DNA of 64,000 nt, from assembly GCF_000153305.1 (NCBI RefSeq), contig NZ_CH724107.1, forward strand, positions 630,511 to 694,510, written 5' to 3'. Position 1 is the first letter of the stretch. Each line of letters begins with the position of its first letter. This document shows, piece by piece, positions 39,689 through 50,104 of this stretch. Source of the DNA: Oceanicola granulosus HTCC2516. GTDB lineage: Bacteria > Pseudomonadota > Alphaproteobacteria > Rhodobacterales > Rhodobacteraceae. The notes under the pieces are model-generated. The model worked only from the letters and a program-made list of their open reading frames with translations, was not told the DNA's origin and searched no databases. The translations under genes and the position numbers were made by a program.

Positions 39689-41046
39689 TGCCCACCGAGA
39701 TCCTGATGCCCGCCCTGTCGCCGACCATGGAGGAAGGCACGCTGGCCAAATGGCTGGTCAAGGAGGGCGACACCGTCTCCTCCGGCGATCTGCTCGCCGA
39801 GATCGAGACCGACAAGGCGACGATGGAATTCGAGGCCGTCGACGAGGGCGTGGTCGGCAAGATCCTCGTCGAGGCGGGCACCGAGGGGGTGAAGGTCAAC
39901 CAGCCCATCGCCGTGCTGCTCGAGGAGGGCGAGAGCGCCGACGATATCTCCGACACCCCCGCCACCCCGAGCGGCGACGCCGATTCCCACGCCGAGCCCG
40001 CCGCCGCCTCCGAGGCGACCGAGCCGCAGAAGGGCTACGGCCGTGGCGACGCCCCTGCCCCTGCCCCGGCGCCGTCCGGCGGTGGCGAGGCCGCGCAGGA
40101 GAAGGGCGAGCGCATCTTCGCCTCGCCCCTGGCGCGCCGCATCGCCAAGGACAAGGGCCTCGACCTGGCCCAGCTGAAGGGCTCCGGCCCCAAGGGGCGC
40201 ATCGTCAAGGCCGACGTGGAGAAGGCCGAGCCGGGCCAGCAGCAGGCCGCGCCGAAGGCCGAGGCGCCCAAGGCGGCGGCGACGGCGGGCGGCGAGAAGC
40301 CCCCGATGCCCGCCGGCATGGGCGCCGATGCGGTGCTCAAGATGTACGAGGGCCGCGAGTTCGAGGAGGTCAAGCTCGACGGCATGCGCAAGACCATCGG
40401 CGCGCGCCTGACCGAGGCCAAGCAGACCATCCCGCACTTCTACCTGCGCCGCGACATCCGGCTCGACGCGCTGCTGAAGTTCCGCTCGCAGCTCAACAAG
40501 CAGCTCGAGGCGAAGGGCGTGAAGCTGTCCGTCAACGACTTCATCATCAAGGCCGGCGCGCTGGCCCTGCAGGAAGTCCCCGACGCCAACGCCGTCTGGG
40601 CGGGCGACCGCATCCTCAAGCTCAAGCCCTCCGACGTGGCCGTCGCCGTGGCCATCGAGGGCGGGCTGTTCACGCCGGTGCTGAAGGACGCGCACCAGAA
40701 GTCGCTCTCGGCGCTGTCGGCCGAGATGAAGGACCTCGCCAAGCGCGCCCGCGACCGCAAGCTCGCGCCGCACGAGTACCAGGGCGGCTCCTTCGCGATC
40801 TCCAACCTCGGCATGTTCGGCGTGGAGAACTTCGACGCGGTCATCAACCCGCCGCACGGCTCGATCCTCGCCGTCGGCGCCGGGGTGAAGAAGCCGGTCG
40901 TCGGCGAGGACGGCGAGCTGGCCGTGGCGACGGTGATGTCGGTGACGCTCTCCGTCGATCACCGCGTCATCGACGGCGCCCTCGGCGCGCAGTTCCTCTC
41001 CGCCCTAAAGGCCAATCTCGAGGCCCCGATGACCATGCTCGCCTGA
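39688..41046 (+). CDS. pdhC: Dihydrolipoamide acetyltransferase, E2 of pyruvate dehydrogenase
   Basis: Core of the complex, moving acetyl groups from lipoate to CoA. The product has 452 residues: a lipoyl domain with K43 (ETDKATMEF), a Pro/Ala linker, the peripheral-subunit-binding domain ([20 protein letters not shown], about 150-185), a second linker, and the catalytic domain ending with [20 protein letters not shown], which carries the catalytic histidine. No E3 gene is present downstream; a terminator follows. Confidence 0.98.
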   Translation: MPTEILMPALSPTMEEGTLAKWLVKEGDTVSSGDLLAEIETDKATMEFEAVDEGVVGKILVEAGTEGVKVNQPIAVLLEEGESADDISDTPATPSGDADSHAEPAAASEATEPQKGYGRGDAPAPAPAPSGGGEAAQEKGERIFASPLARRIAKDKGLDLAQLKGSGPKGRIVKADVEKAEPGQQQAAPKAEAPKAAATAGGEKPPMPAGMGADAVLKMYEGREFEEVKLDGMRKTIGARLTEAKQTIPHFYLRRDIRLDALLKFRSQLNKQLEAKGVKLSVNDFIIKAGALALQEVPDANAVWAGDRILKLKPSDVAVAVAIEGGLFTPVLKDAHQKSLSALSAEMKDLAKRARDRKLAPHEYQGGSFAISNLGMFGVENFDAVINPPHGSILAVGAGVKKPVVGEDGELAVATVMSVTLSVDHRVIDGALGAQFLSALKANLEAPMTMLA

Positions 41047-41069
41047 CGGCGCCCCGCCCCGGACGAGCC

Positions 41070-41102
41070 AACGCCCCCGCAGGCAATTGCGGGGGCGTTT
41101 TC
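41070..41102 (+). terminator. Rho-independent terminator of the pdh operon
   Basis: A perfect 12-bp stem, AACGCCCCCGCA with TGCGGGGGCGTT, and a 6-nt loop (GGCAAT), followed by TTTC. It starts 24 bp after the pdhC stop codon and separates pdhC from the convergent nuclease gene. Confidence 0.9.
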
Positions 41103-41144
41103 GTGCCCGGACCCGCGTGCGGGCCCGGGCAGGAGCGCGAGGCC

Positions 41145-44100
41145 TCAGACGAAGGCGAACGTGTCGTCGGCGAACTGGATGTCGTCGAAGTCCGACACGC
41201 CGCGCAGCTCGATCCTGTCGCCGTCGCCCTCGAGCGTGAGGGTGACCTTCTTCTTGCTCTCCCTGACCTTCTCGATCTCGATGCCCTGCAGGTCGAGCAG
41301 GTCCATCTCGGTGTCGAAGTCCCTGATGCGCAGCTTGTCCTTGCTGCCGTCGTCGGCGAGGCCGGCGGCGAAGATGATGGTATCGGCCCCGCTCCCGGTC
41401 CAGGCACGGTCCTTGCCGCCGCCGATCTCGAAGGTGTCGTCGCCCGCGCCGCCGTACAAGCGGTCGTTGCCGGCGCCGTCCATCAGCAGGTCGTCGCCCG
41501 CCCCGCCGTAGGCGCGGTCGTTGCCCGCGCCGGCGTCGATGTCGTCGTCGCCGCCCGCGCCCCGGAGCCGGTCGTTGCCGCCGAGCCCCTCGATCAGGTC
41601 ACGCTCCCCGGTGCCGGTGAGACGGTCGTTCCTGTCGGTACCGGCGAAGCGGTTGTCGTAGCCGTCGAGGTCGAGACCGACGAGGATCGGGTCGTGGTCG
41701 GACGACGCGAAGGGCGAGTCGGCGTCGAACAGCGCCTCCTGCGGGTCGGGCACCACCTGGAAGGACCGCTCTTCCGGGTCGAGGACGTTGTCGTTGTAGG
41801 AGAGGTAGCTCGGCTCGTCGGAGTTGATGTGCCACTCCGTCACGCCGGTCACCGACTCCAGCAGCGGCTGGTTGGCGAGGGCGTAGTCGAGCGTGCCCCA
41901 CTGGCCGGAAAAGCGGTAGGAGTACGCCTCCTCGCCGAGGAAGCTGGTGGCGAGATCGGTGAAGTCGTCGGCCGTGCCGATCATGTCGTCCGCGCCGGCC
42001 TTGATCTCGTCGATCGGGTCTTCCTTGGCGTAGGCGTTGAGGTCGCCGAGGATCAGCTGATCGGCGTCGCTCGTGCCGGTCGGGTTGGTGGCGAGCCACT
42101 TCACGAGCTCGTCGGCGGCCATCTTGCGGGTCAGCGCGCCGTTGCCCTGCCCGTCGTCGAGGTTCGGATCGCCATCGACGGGCGAGCCCTTCGACTTCAG
42201 GTGGTTGTTCACGGCGGTGAACTGCTCGCCGGTCGCCTTCTCCTCGAAGGTCACGGCCAGCGCCGGGCGGTTCTTGGGCCCGGTCTCGAGCGGCGCGACG
42301 AAGGCGTCGGTGTCGAGAATCGCGGCCGAGGTGCCGTCGGCGATCTTCATCGTCTCGGTATCGTAGATGAAGGCCACCTTGATCGCGTCGGTGCCGATCA
42401 CGCCGGTGTCGACCGCCGCGTAGGTGCGGTCGGAGACGGCGTTGAGAGCGGCGACGAGCGCGTCGGTCGCGGCGCCGTCGTCGTTCTCGATCTCGATCAG
42501 CCCGACCACGTCGGCATCCAGCGCATCGAGGGCGGCGACGATCTTCGACGTCTGGCGCGCGAGTTCGGCCTCGCTGTTGGCGCCGCGCGGGTCCTGGCCG
42601 TTGACCGTGCTGCTGCCGTCGTCGAGCGTGGTGAAGTAGTTGAGCACGTTGAAGCTCGCCACCTTCACGTCACCGCCCACATCGGCGGGCGCCTCCTCGC
42701 GCGGGTTGGTGTTCTCGAACTCCACCGGCACCGCCTCGGTCGGCTGCAGCTTCCAGTCGCCGAAGCTGTAGGACATCACGCCGGTCAGGCCGGTGATCGT
42801 GTCGCCCGCGCCGAACTCCTCCACGTCGAGGAACGGCAGCTCGTCCGGGTTCTGCGCGGTGCTTCCGTCGTCGAGGATGATGCGCGTCGCCAGGTCCTGC
42901 GCCTGCCAGGCAGCGTATCCGTCCGGGTCGGGCTCGTGGATCTGGGTGAATTGCGGCACCTGACCCTGTGTGGAGAGCTGCACCTCGCCGTAGCGTTCGT
43001 AGTTGAACAGCTGGGTGATGGTGAGCTCCTGCTCGAACGTCACCCGCATCCCCTCCAGCGCCTCGAAGGACTCGCCGTCCATCAGCGGAAGTTCGACCGA
43101 GATGGCCTTCGGGAGCTTCACGTCGCTCTTGAGGACATCGATTTTGGCGACGGAGGTGAGCTGGGTCAGTCCGTAGAACTCGTCGACGGTGCCGCTCACC
43201 GAGACGAGATCGCCCTCTGACACGACGGCATTAGGCGCATAGACGAAGATGCCTTCGGAGGTGCTGGCGTCGTGGTCCTGATCGCGCTTCTCCTCCTGCA
43301 CGTAAAAGCCGCGCATCCCGTCGACGTAGACGCCGGTGACGACGCCCTCGATGGTGACGAGATCCCCCTCGATCTCCGAGGCGCTGCCGCTGCCCTGGAT
43401 CTCGCTGATGAGCACGTCGCGGTAGTCGTCGTTCTCGATGGTCAACGTGCCGGTGTCCTTGGCGATGGTCGCATCGGTCGTGCCGGTGATGCCGGAAAGG
43501 ACGACGCTGAGGCTCTCGGCCGTCTCGCTCACCTCGTCGCCGGCGACGGCGACGGTGATGGTGCGCGTCTCGCCCTGCGTGCCGGCGAAGCTCAGCACAC
43601 CGGACTGCGCCACGTAGTCCTCGCCCGCGGTCGCAGTGCCGTCGGCGGTGTCGAAGTCGACGGTGAACGGTCCCGAGGCCGCGCCGGCCAGCGTCACCGT
43701 CAGCTCGACGAGCGTCTCGCCGTCGTCGCCCTCGATGACGGACGCATCGGAGATGGTCAGCTCCGGCGCGGGCGGGCCGGAGACGTAGGTGCCGATGGGG
43801 AACGGCGTTCCGGCGTCGGCGTTGCTCGACTCACCGTCGAGGGCGTTCTTGCCGGAGAAGGTCCAGTCGGCGATGTCGAAGGTCGTCGAGGCCGAGCTGT
43901 CGTCGGCGCGGTAGGCCCAGCCGTCGAGGTATTCCCAGGGCTGGTTGGTGCCGTCGACGTCGATATCGCCGAAGACGTCGATCACCGCGCCGTCCTGGAA
44001 CAGCTCGATGGCGTCGTCGCCGTTGATGGACGCAGCGCTGGTCGTGTAGTCGGGCGCGAAGCCGAAGAAGGCCTCGAAGCCGGGCGTCTCGCTGGCGATG

Positions 44101-44294
44101 TAGATCTTGTCACCGGCCGAGGCCGAGACGGCCGAAAAGGTGAATTCCTCGCCGTCGCTGCCGCCGCCGTTGTTCGCCGAGCCGATCCCGTAGATCGACA
44201 GATCGGCGATGTCTTCCGTCACCGTGAGCTCGATCGCCTTCGGCACGCCTCCCGAGCGAGGTCCGTCGATGATTCCCGTGATGATGATGGCCAT
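41145..44294 (-). CDS. Secreted ExeM/NucH-type nuclease with RTX repeats
   Basis: A 1049-residue modular secreted protein. In order: an N-terminal lamin-tail-like domain ([20 protein letters not shown]), a Calx-beta domain (about 175-285), an OB-like domain ([20 protein letters not shown]), then the endonuclease/exonuclease/phosphatase domain ([15 protein letters not shown] to [15 protein letters not shown]), and Ca-binding RTX nonapeptides (GGAGDD and GAGNDR type) from about residue 880. There is no cleaved N-terminal signal, so export by a type I system is likely. It would degrade extracellular nucleic acid for phosphate or carbon. It is acidic, and separated from pyrH by 146 bp. Confidence 0.9.
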   Translation of the reverse strand: MAIIITGIIDGPRSGGVPKAIELTVTEDIADLSIYGIGSANNGGGSDGEEFTFSAVSASAGDKIYIASETPGFEAFFGFAPDYTTSAASINGDDAIELFQDGAVIDVFGDIDVDGTNQPWEYLDGWAYRADDSSASTTFDIADWTFSGKNALDGESSNADAGTPFPIGTYVSGPPAPELTISDASVIEGDDGETLVELTVTLAGAASGPFTVDFDTADGTATAGEDYVAQSGVLSFAGTQGETRTITVAVAGDEVSETAESLSVVLSGITGTTDATIAKDTGTLTIENDDYRDVLISEIQGSGSASEIEGDLVTIEGVVTGVYVDGMRGFYVQEEKRDQDHDASTSEGIFVYAPNAVVSEGDLVSVSGTVDEFYGLTQLTSVAKIDVLKSDVKLPKAISVELPLMDGESFEALEGMRVTFEQELTITQLFNYERYGEVQLSTQGQVPQFTQIHEPDPDGYAAWQAQDLATRIILDDGSTAQNPDELPFLDVEEFGAGDTITGLTGVMSYSFGDWKLQPTEAVPVEFENTNPREEAPADVGGDVKVASFNVLNYFTTLDDGSSTVNGQDPRGANSEAELARQTSKIVAALDALDADVVGLIEIENDDGAATDALVAALNAVSDRTYAAVDTGVIGTDAIKVAFIYDTETMKIADGTSAAILDTDAFVAPLETGPKNRPALAVTFEEKATGEQFTAVNNHLKSKGSPVDGDPNLDDGQGNGALTRKMAADELVKWLATNPTGTSDADQLILGDLNAYAKEDPIDEIKAGADDMIGTADDFTDLATSFLGEEAYSYRFSGQWGTLDYALANQPLLESVTGVTEWHINSDEPSYLSYNDNVLDPEERSFQVVPDPQEALFDADSPFASSDHDPILVGLDLDGYDNRFAGTDRNDRLTGTGERDLIEGLGGNDRLRGAGGDDDIDAGAGNDRAYGGAGDDLLMDGAGNDRLYGGAGDDTFEIGGGKDRAWTGSGADTIIFAAGLADDGSKDKLRIRDFDTEMDLLDLQGIEIEKVRESKKKVTLTLEGDGDRIELRGVSDFDDIQFADDTFAFV

Positions 44295-44320
44295 GTATCC
44301 CCCGCCAGCATGTGTTTGAA

Positions 44321-44354
44321 CGGCCGGGGCTGCCCTCTTCAGCGGCCCCGGCCG
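44321..44354. other. GC-rich hairpin in the pyrH-nuclease gap
   Basis: CGGCCGGGGC (44321-44330) pairs exactly with GCCCCGGCCG (44345-44354). It lies 27 bp upstream of the nuclease start codon. No T-tract follows on either strand, so it could be a leader hairpin or a pyrH transcript end. A second, bulged inverted repeat is at about 44413-44437, next to the pyrH stop codon. Confidence 0.5.
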
Positions 44355-44440
44355 TCAGCATGGGGGAGATTTTTGACCAGAGGATCAAAATCACGAAACG
44401 ATTTGTTAACTTCCGTCGCGGCACAGTGCCCGACGGGGGC

Positions 44441-45166
44441 TCACCCGTGGACGCGGGTATAGGTGCCCTCGCCGGCCAGGATGCCGCGGAAGCCGCCGGG
44501 TTCGTCGAGGGAGAAGACGATGATCGGCAGGTTGTTGTCGCGGGCCAGCGCGATGGCGGAGGCATCCATGACGCCGAGGTGCTTCTGCAGGCATTCGTCG
44601 TAGCTCACCGTCTCGTAGCGGCGGGCGTCGGCGAACTTCTTGGGGTCCTTATCGTAGACCCCGTCGACCTTGGTGCCCTTGAAGATCGCCTCGCAGTTCA
44701 TCTCGTTGGCGCGCAGCGTGGCCGCGGTGTCGGTGGTGAAGTAGGGGTTGCCGGTGCCGGCGGCGAAGATGCAGACGCGCTTCTTCTCGAGGTGGCGCAC
44801 GGCGCGGCGGCGGATGTAGGGCTCGGCCACCTCGTCCATGCGGATCGCGCTGATCACCCGGGTGAAGACGTTGAGCTCTTCCAGCGCCGACTGCATCGCC
44901 AGCGCGTTCATCACCGTGGCCAGCATGCCCATGTAGTCGGCGGTGGTGCGCTCCATCCCCTGGGCCGAGCCGGCGAGGCCGCGGAAGATGTTGCCGCCGC
45001 CGATCACCATGCAGATCTCCACCCCGAGATCGTGGACCGACTTCACCTCCTGCGCGATCCGCGCAACCGTCGGCGGGTGCAGGCCGTAGCCCTGGTCGCC
45101 CATGAGGGCCTCGCCGGAGATCTTCAGCAGCACCCTCTTGAACGTCGAATTCTGGCTGTCGGCCAT
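44441..45166 (-). CDS. pyrH: UMP kinase
   Basis: Phosphorylates UMP to UDP; bacterial type, hexameric, unrelated to eukaryotic UMP/CMP kinase. The product has 241 residues. [19 protein letters not shown] is the N-terminal nucleotide-binding loop, followed by [29 protein letters not shown] and [11 protein letters not shown]. The start is ATG 45166. In many relatives frr follows pyrH directly; here the next downstream gene is the secreted nuclease, so that linkage is absent. Confidence 0.97.
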   Translation of the reverse strand: MADSQNSTFKRVLLKISGEALMGDQGYGLHPPTVARIAQEVKSVHDLGVEICMVIGGGNIFRGLAGSAQGMERTTADYMGMLATVMNALAMQSALEELNVFTRVISAIRMDEVAEPYIRRRAVRHLEKKRVCIFAAGTGNPYFTTDTAATLRANEMNCEAIFKGTKVDGVYDKDPKKFADARRYETVSYDECLQKHLGVMDASAIALARDNNLPIIVFSLDEPGGFRGILAGEGTYTRVHG

Positions 45167-45274
45167 CGGGATGCTCCTCTTTATGCCGCCGGCAAAATGT
45201 CGGAAAAGCCGGGGTGGTTCAATGGCGGCGGAGGCAGAAATCGTGGGCATCCTCACGGCAGGCGACGGCTCGGC

Positions 45275-46147
45275 GTGATCCGGCCCGAGGAGGTTCCCGC
45301 CGACCGCCCGGTGCTGATCGCCGGACCGACGGCGAGCGGCAAGTCGGGCCTGGCGCTCGCGATCGCCGAGGCGGGCGGCGGGGTCGTCGTGAATGCCGAC
45401 GCGCTGCAGGTGTTCGACGGCTGGCGGCTGCTCACCGCGCGGCCCTCGCCGGAGGACGAGGCGCGCGCGCCGCACCGGCTCTACGGGCACGTCCCGCGCG
45501 ACGCGGCCTACTCGGTGGGCGACTGGCTGCGCGAGGTCGCGCCGCTGCTCGGGGGGCAGGAGCGGCCGATCATCGTCGGCGGCACCGGGCTCTACTTCGC
45601 CGCGCTCACCGAGGGGCTGGCGGAGATCCCGCCGACGCCGCCCGGGCTGCGCGCCGAGGCCGATGCCCTGCCCCTGCCCGTCCTGCGCGACGGGCTCGAC
45701 CCGGCGACGGCGGCGGGCCTCGATCTCGCCAACCGCGCCCGCGTGCAGCGCGCCTGGGAGGTGCTGCACGCGACCGGGCGCGGCATGGCGGCGTGGCAGG
45801 CGGAGACGCCGCCGCCGCTGCTACCGCTGGAGGCCGCGACGCCGCTGGTGCTGCGGCCCGAGCGGGACTGGCTGGCCGAGCGCATCGCGCGGCGCTTCGA
45901 TTCGATGCTCGAGGCGGGTCTCGTCGAGGAGGCCCGCGCGATGGAGCCAGCGTGGGATTCGGCACATCAGAGCGCGCGCGCCATCGGGGCGGCGGAGATG
46001 ATCGCCCATGTCCGCGGCGAGTTGTCCCTGCGTCAGGCCCGCGACGCCGCGATCGTCGCGTCGCGCCAGTATGCCAAGCGGCAAAGGACCTGGATGCGCA
46101 AGAGGATGGCGGATTGGCGCCCGATCCCGCTCCCGCAGCCGGACTGA
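45275..46147 (+). CDS. miaA: tRNA dimethylallyltransferase MiaA
   Basis: Prenylates A37 of tRNAs reading UNN codons. The product has 290 residues. The P-loop is [12 protein letters not shown], followed by [20 protein letters not shown], the substrate-binding segment [15 protein letters not shown], and the C-terminal [18 protein letters not shown]. No ATG fits in frame, so the GTG at 45275 is proposed as start ([16 protein letters not shown]). It diverges from pyrH, 108 bp apart. Confidence 0.94.
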   Translation: MIRPEEVPADRPVLIAGPTASGKSGLALAIAEAGGGVVVNADALQVFDGWRLLTARPSPEDEARAPHRLYGHVPRDAAYSVGDWLREVAPLLGGQERPIIVGGTGLYFAALTEGLAEIPPTPPGLRAEADALPLPVLRDGLDPATAAGLDLANRARVQRAWEVLHATGRGMAAWQAETPPPLLPLEAATPLVLRPERDWLAERIARRFDSMLEAGLVEEARAMEPAWDSAHQSARAIGAAEMIAHVRGELSLRQARDAAIVASRQYAKRQRTWMRKRMADWRPIPLPQPD

Positions 46148-46258
46148 CCACAGACTTATCCACAACTCCCTCGCCTTCCCCCTGCGGCAAGGGGTTGATC
46201 CTGCCCGCCGCACCGACGACCTTACGCTACGACAAGCAGCCACCGTGGGGGGACGGAG

Positions 46259-47083
46259 ATGTTCGATCAGCTGCCACACGACGCGTCGGAGAACCGCCTC
46301 GATCTGCGCGCGCTCTCGCACGGCCACGGCGAGAGCCGCTGGCGCACCGAGGCCATGCGCAGCCACCGCAGCCCGCGGCTGATCTTCGTCGGCCGGGGCC
46401 AGGGGCGGATCACCGTCGCCGGGCTGACCTCGGGCTACGGGCCCAACAACCTGATCTTCCTGCCCGCCGGCACGATGTACGGGATGGAGGTCGGCTCGAC
46501 GGTCTACGCCCAAATCCTGACGATCCCCAACGCGATGGCCACGGAGTGGCCCGACGAGCCCGTGCACCTGCGGCTGCGCGACGTGGTGCAGCAGAAGCAG
46601 TTCGCGCTGATCTTCGACCATCTCGAGGCCGAGCTGCGCTCCGACGCCACCGCCCACACCCGCGCCGCGCACTACCAGCTCGGGCTGCTGTCGGTGTTCT
46701 TCGAGCGCCAGATGCAGAGCTACGCCGAGGAGGAGCGCCGCCAGACGGCGCAGGCCCGCCTCGTCGCCGCCTATACGGACCTCGTCGAGCGGCACTACCG
46801 CAGCCGCCGCACCGTCGCCGACTACGCCGCCGCGCTCGGGGTGACGCCGACGCACCTGACCCGCTGCTGCAACCGCACCTGCGGCCGCTCCGCCCACACC
46901 ATCCTGAGCGACCGGGTGCTCTACGAGGCGCGGCTGATGCTGCGCCAGACCCGTCTGCCGATGAAGCGCATCGCCGAGGACCTGGGCTACACCACCGCCG
47001 CCTACTTCAGCCGCGCCTTCACCAGCGAGACCGGCATGACCCCCTCCGCCTTCCGCCGGATGGGCCCGCTTCCCGCCGGCTGA
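46259..47083 (+). CDS. AraC-family transcriptional regulator
   Basis: A 274-residue regulator with an N-terminal cupin-like sensing domain (RLIFVGRGQGRITVAGL, NNLIFLPAGTMYGME) and a C-terminal pair of helix-turn-helix motifs (TVADYAAALGVTPTHLTRCC and MKRIAEDLGYTTAAYFSRAF), the XylS/AraC type. It lies 182 bp upstream of the peptide-type importer operon on the same strand and is the obvious candidate to control it. A direct repeat in the gap could be its site. Confidence 0.92.
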   Translation: MFDQLPHDASENRLDLRALSHGHGESRWRTEAMRSHRSPRLIFVGRGQGRITVAGLTSGYGPNNLIFLPAGTMYGMEVGSTVYAQILTIPNAMATEWPDEPVHLRLRDVVQQKQFALIFDHLEAELRSDATAHTRAAHYQLGLLSVFFERQMQSYAEEERRQTAQARLVAAYTDLVERHYRSRRTVADYAAALGVTPTHLTRCCNRTCGRSAHTILSDRVLYEARLMLRQTRLPMKRIAEDLGYTTAAYFSRAFTSETGMTPSAFRRMGPLPAG

Positions 47084-47165
47084 GGGCGACGCGCCCGATC
47101 CGGTCGCGTCGGCCGCCGAGTCGTTTTCGTTGCAGGAAGCGGCGGATCTAGCCGTTGACCTCGGC

Positions 47166-47183
47166 TGCGCAAACATGCGCAAA
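47166..47183 (+). promoter_or_regulatory. Direct repeat TGCGCAAA, candidate AraC-type operator
   Basis: TGCGCAAA occurs at 47166-47173 and 47176-47183, a spacing of 10 bp, about one helical turn. It lies 83 bp upstream of the binding-protein gene and just after a TTGACC (47155-47160) that could be a -35 element. AraC-family proteins often bind such tandem half-sites, so it is a candidate site for the regulator at 46259. Confidence 0.45.
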
Positions 47184-47265
47184 TGTTCGCCGAAGCGCGG
47201 CGCGCCGGCCCCGAGCGACGGGATCGCCTTCGCCCCGCTGTCCAAATTCGCCAGGGAGGCATTCC

Positions 47266-48933
47266 ATGATCGACACGCACAAGCCGCTCCATCCGGCCGC
47301 CGAGATGTACGCCCGCGAGGTTGCCGAGGGCAAACTCGACCGCCGCGAGTTCCTGACCCGCACCACCGCGCTCGGCGTCAGTGCCGCCACCGCCTACGCG
47401 CTGATCGGGGCCGAGCCCGCCGCCGCCGAGGCGCACGCGATGGCGCAGGACGGCGGCACCATGCGCATCCTGACCGAGGTGATCGCGCTCAAGGATCCGC
47501 GCTCCGCCGACTGGTCGGAGATCGCCAACTTCTACCGCGGTTGGCTCGAGTACATGGTCGAGTACAACCGCGACGGCACCCTGCGCGGCATGCTGCTCGA
47601 GGATTGGGAAGCGAACGCCGACGCCACCGAGTACACGCTCCACGTCCGCCCCGGCGTGACCTGGAACAACGGCGACGAGTTCAACGCCGACGACGTGGTG
47701 CGGATGTTCGAGTACTGGTGCGACGCCGATGTCGAGGGCAACTCGATGGCCGGCCGCTTCTCGAACCTGATCGACCCCGAGACCAACCAGCTCCGCGAGG
47801 GCGCGGTGACGAAGGTGGACGACATGACCGTCAAGGTCACCACCCAGGAGCCGGACATCTCGATCATCGTGTCGATGTCCGACTACCCGGCCGCCGTCGT
47901 CCACGAGAGCCACGACCCGGCGAACATGATCGAGAACGCCATCGGCACCGGCCCCTTCCTGCCCGTCAGCCTCGAGCCCGGCGTCAAGGGCGTGCTGGTG
48001 CGCAACGAGGATCACGACTGGTGGGGCAAGGAGGCCGAGGGCTTCGGCGGCGCCTACGTGGAGCGGGTCGAGTTCATCGACTACGGCTCCGACCCGGCGG
48101 CCTGGATCGCGGCGATCGAGTCCGACGAAGTCGACATGCTCTACGAGAACGTCAACGAGTTCATCGACATCGCCGACGCGCTCGGCTGGGAGAAAAGCGA
48201 GGTGGTCACCGGCTCGACGGTGGTGCTGCGCTTCAACCAGGAAACTCCGGTGGGCGATATGGTGCCCTACGCCGACCAGCGCGTCCGCATGGCGCTGGTC
48301 AAGGCGGTGGACAACGCCGTGCTGCTCGAGCTCGGCTACAGCGGCCTCGGCGTCGTGGCCGCCAACCACCACGTCGCGCCGGTGCATCCCGAATACGTCG
48401 ACATCGGCCCCGCCCCCTACGCGCCCGAGGAGTCGATGGCGATGCTCGAGGAGGCCGGCATGGCCGATTTCGTGCACGAGCTGGTCTCGCTCGACGACGG
48501 CTTCAATCGCAACACCGCCGACGCCTGCGCCGCGCAGATCCGCGACGCCGGCATCGCCATCGAGCGCACGGTCATGCCCGGCTCGACCTTCTGGAACGAC
48601 TGGACCAAGTACCCGTTCTCGCTGACCGAGTGGAACCACCGCCCGCTCGGCGTGCAGGTGCTCTCGCTCGCCTACCGCACCGGCGAGGCGTGGAACGAGT
48701 CGGCCTATTCGAACCCCGAGTTCGACGCCAAGCTCAACCAGGCGCTGTCGATCGCCGACGCCGAGGAGCGTGCGGTCGTGATGGCGGAGCTCGAGACCAT
48801 CCTCCAGAACGACGCGGTGATGATCCAGCCCTACTGGCGCTCGCTCTACCGCCACTTCCGCCCGGGCGTGGTCGGGGCCGAGATGCACCCCGCGTTCGAG
48901 ATTCACGTCTACAAACTCGGATTTACCGGCTAA
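47266..48933 (+). CDS. ABC transporter substrate-binding protein, peptide/opine type (Tat signal)
   Basis: Periplasmic binding protein of the family-5 (DppA/OppA) class, 555 residues. The Tat motif [10 protein letters not shown] (RR at 26-27), followed by a moderately hydrophobic stretch, suggests export of a folded protein. The family core is seen in [20 protein letters not shown] and [20 protein letters not shown] 47266, with CAGGGAGG upstream, is preferred over a longer frame. The ligand is unknown. It is the first gene of the importer operon. Confidence 0.93.
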   Translation: MIDTHKPLHPAAEMYAREVAEGKLDRREFLTRTTALGVSAATAYALIGAEPAAAEAHAMAQDGGTMRILTEVIALKDPRSADWSEIANFYRGWLEYMVEYNRDGTLRGMLLEDWEANADATEYTLHVRPGVTWNNGDEFNADDVVRMFEYWCDADVEGNSMAGRFSNLIDPETNQLREGAVTKVDDMTVKVTTQEPDISIIVSMSDYPAAVVHESHDPANMIENAIGTGPFLPVSLEPGVKGVLVRNEDHDWWGKEAEGFGGAYVERVEFIDYGSDPAAWIAAIESDEVDMLYENVNEFIDIADALGWEKSEVVTGSTVVLRFNQETPVGDMVPYADQRVRMALVKAVDNAVLLELGYSGLGVVAANHHVAPVHPEYVDIGPAPYAPEESMAMLEEAGMADFVHELVSLDDGFNRNTADACAAQIRDAGIAIERTVMPGSTFWNDWTKYPFSLTEWNHRPLGVQVLSLAYRTGEAWNESAYSNPEFDAKLNQALSIADAEERAVVMAELETILQNDAVMIQPYWRSLYRHFRPGVVGAEMHPAFEIHVYKLGFTG

Positions 48934-49035
48934 AGTTACAGAACGGGCCGCCCCCGGGCGGCCCGGTCCAAGCCCCGCGCGGGCGCGCGCGGTAAGAGCA
49001 GGCGGGCCAACCCGTCGCAGGAAACAGGGAACCCG

Positions 49036-50094
49036 ATGGGACTGTTCATACTGAGGCGGCTGGGGCTGATGGTGCTCACGGCCCTATGCCTGACCTTCAT
49101 CGTCTTCTTCCTCACCAACCTCTACCCCAACCTCGAGAAGCTCGCGAAGACGGAAGGCAACTTCCGCATGACCGACGAGCAGGTCGAAACGTACCTGGGC
49201 AACCGGGGCTACCTGCAGCCCACGATCACCAAGTACGGCCAGTGGCTCGGGGTGCTGCCGGGCTATGTAATCGAGGGCACCGACGGCATCTGGCGCTCGC
49301 GCTGCGCGGGCGAGCTCGGCGAGACGGCCAGCCTGCCCGAGGACGCGGCGCGCTTCTGCGGCGTGCTGCAGGGCAACTGGGGCTTCTCGTCGGTCTTCCG
49401 GGACGATGTCGAGAACATCATCGCCACGCGCCTCGCGCTCACCGGCAAGCTCATGTTCTGGGTGATGGTGGTGATGGTGCCCGGCGCGCTGATCATCGGC
49501 GTGCTGGCGGGGATGCGCGAGGGCTCGCGCACCGACCGCTCGCTGTCGACGGTGTCCATCCTGACCACGGCGACGCCGGAATACGTCTCCGGCGTGATCT
49601 TCATCGCCGTCTTCGCCTCGACCGCCGTGGGCCTGCGATGGTTCAACGGCTCGGCGACCTCGGCCATGGACGACGCCAACTTCACCAACTTCACCCTGCC
49701 GGTGCTGACCATCGCGCTCTACGGTATGGGCTACATCGCGCGGATGACGCGGGCGTCGATGACCGAGGTGATGACCGCGCAATACATCCGCACGGCGCGG
49801 CTCAAGGGGGTGAGCTTCCAGAACATCGTGCTGAAGCATGCGCTGAGAAACGCGCTGATCGCGCCGTTCACGGTGATCATGCTGCAGTTTCCGTGGCTTC
49901 TGAACGGCGTGGTGATCGTCGAGACCATCTTCAACTACAAGGGCTTTGGCTGGACGCTGGTGCAGGCGGCGGGCAACAACGACATCGAGCTGCTGCTCGG
50001 CGTCTCCGTGGTCTCCGTCTTCGTGGTGCTGGTGACGCAGCTGATCTCCGACATCGGCTACGTCTACCTCAACCCCCGTATCCGGATCAGCTGA
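49036..50094 (+). CDS. ABC transporter permease, DppB type
   Basis: Inner-membrane permease of 352 residues with six helices, the first in GLMVLTALCLTFIVFFLTNL. A long periplasmic segment (residues about 35-125) follows the first helix. The EAA-type loop that contacts the ATPase is RTARLKGVSFQNIVLKHALR. It is followed 10 bp later by the second permease. Confidence 0.93.
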   Translation: MGLFILRRLGLMVLTALCLTFIVFFLTNLYPNLEKLAKTEGNFRMTDEQVETYLGNRGYLQPTITKYGQWLGVLPGYVIEGTDGIWRSRCAGELGETASLPEDAARFCGVLQGNWGFSSVFRDDVENIIATRLALTGKLMFWVMVVMVPGALIIGVLAGMREGSRTDRSLSTVSILTTATPEYVSGVIFIAVFASTAVGLRWFNGSATSAMDDANFTNFTLPVLTIALYGMGYIARMTRASMTEVMTAQYIRTARLKGVSFQNIVLKHALRNALIAPFTVIMLQFPWLLNGVVIVETIFNYKGFGWTLVQAAGNNDIELLLGVSVVSVFVVLVTQLISDIGYVYLNPRIRIS

Positions 50095-50104
50095 GGGGCA
50101 TGAC

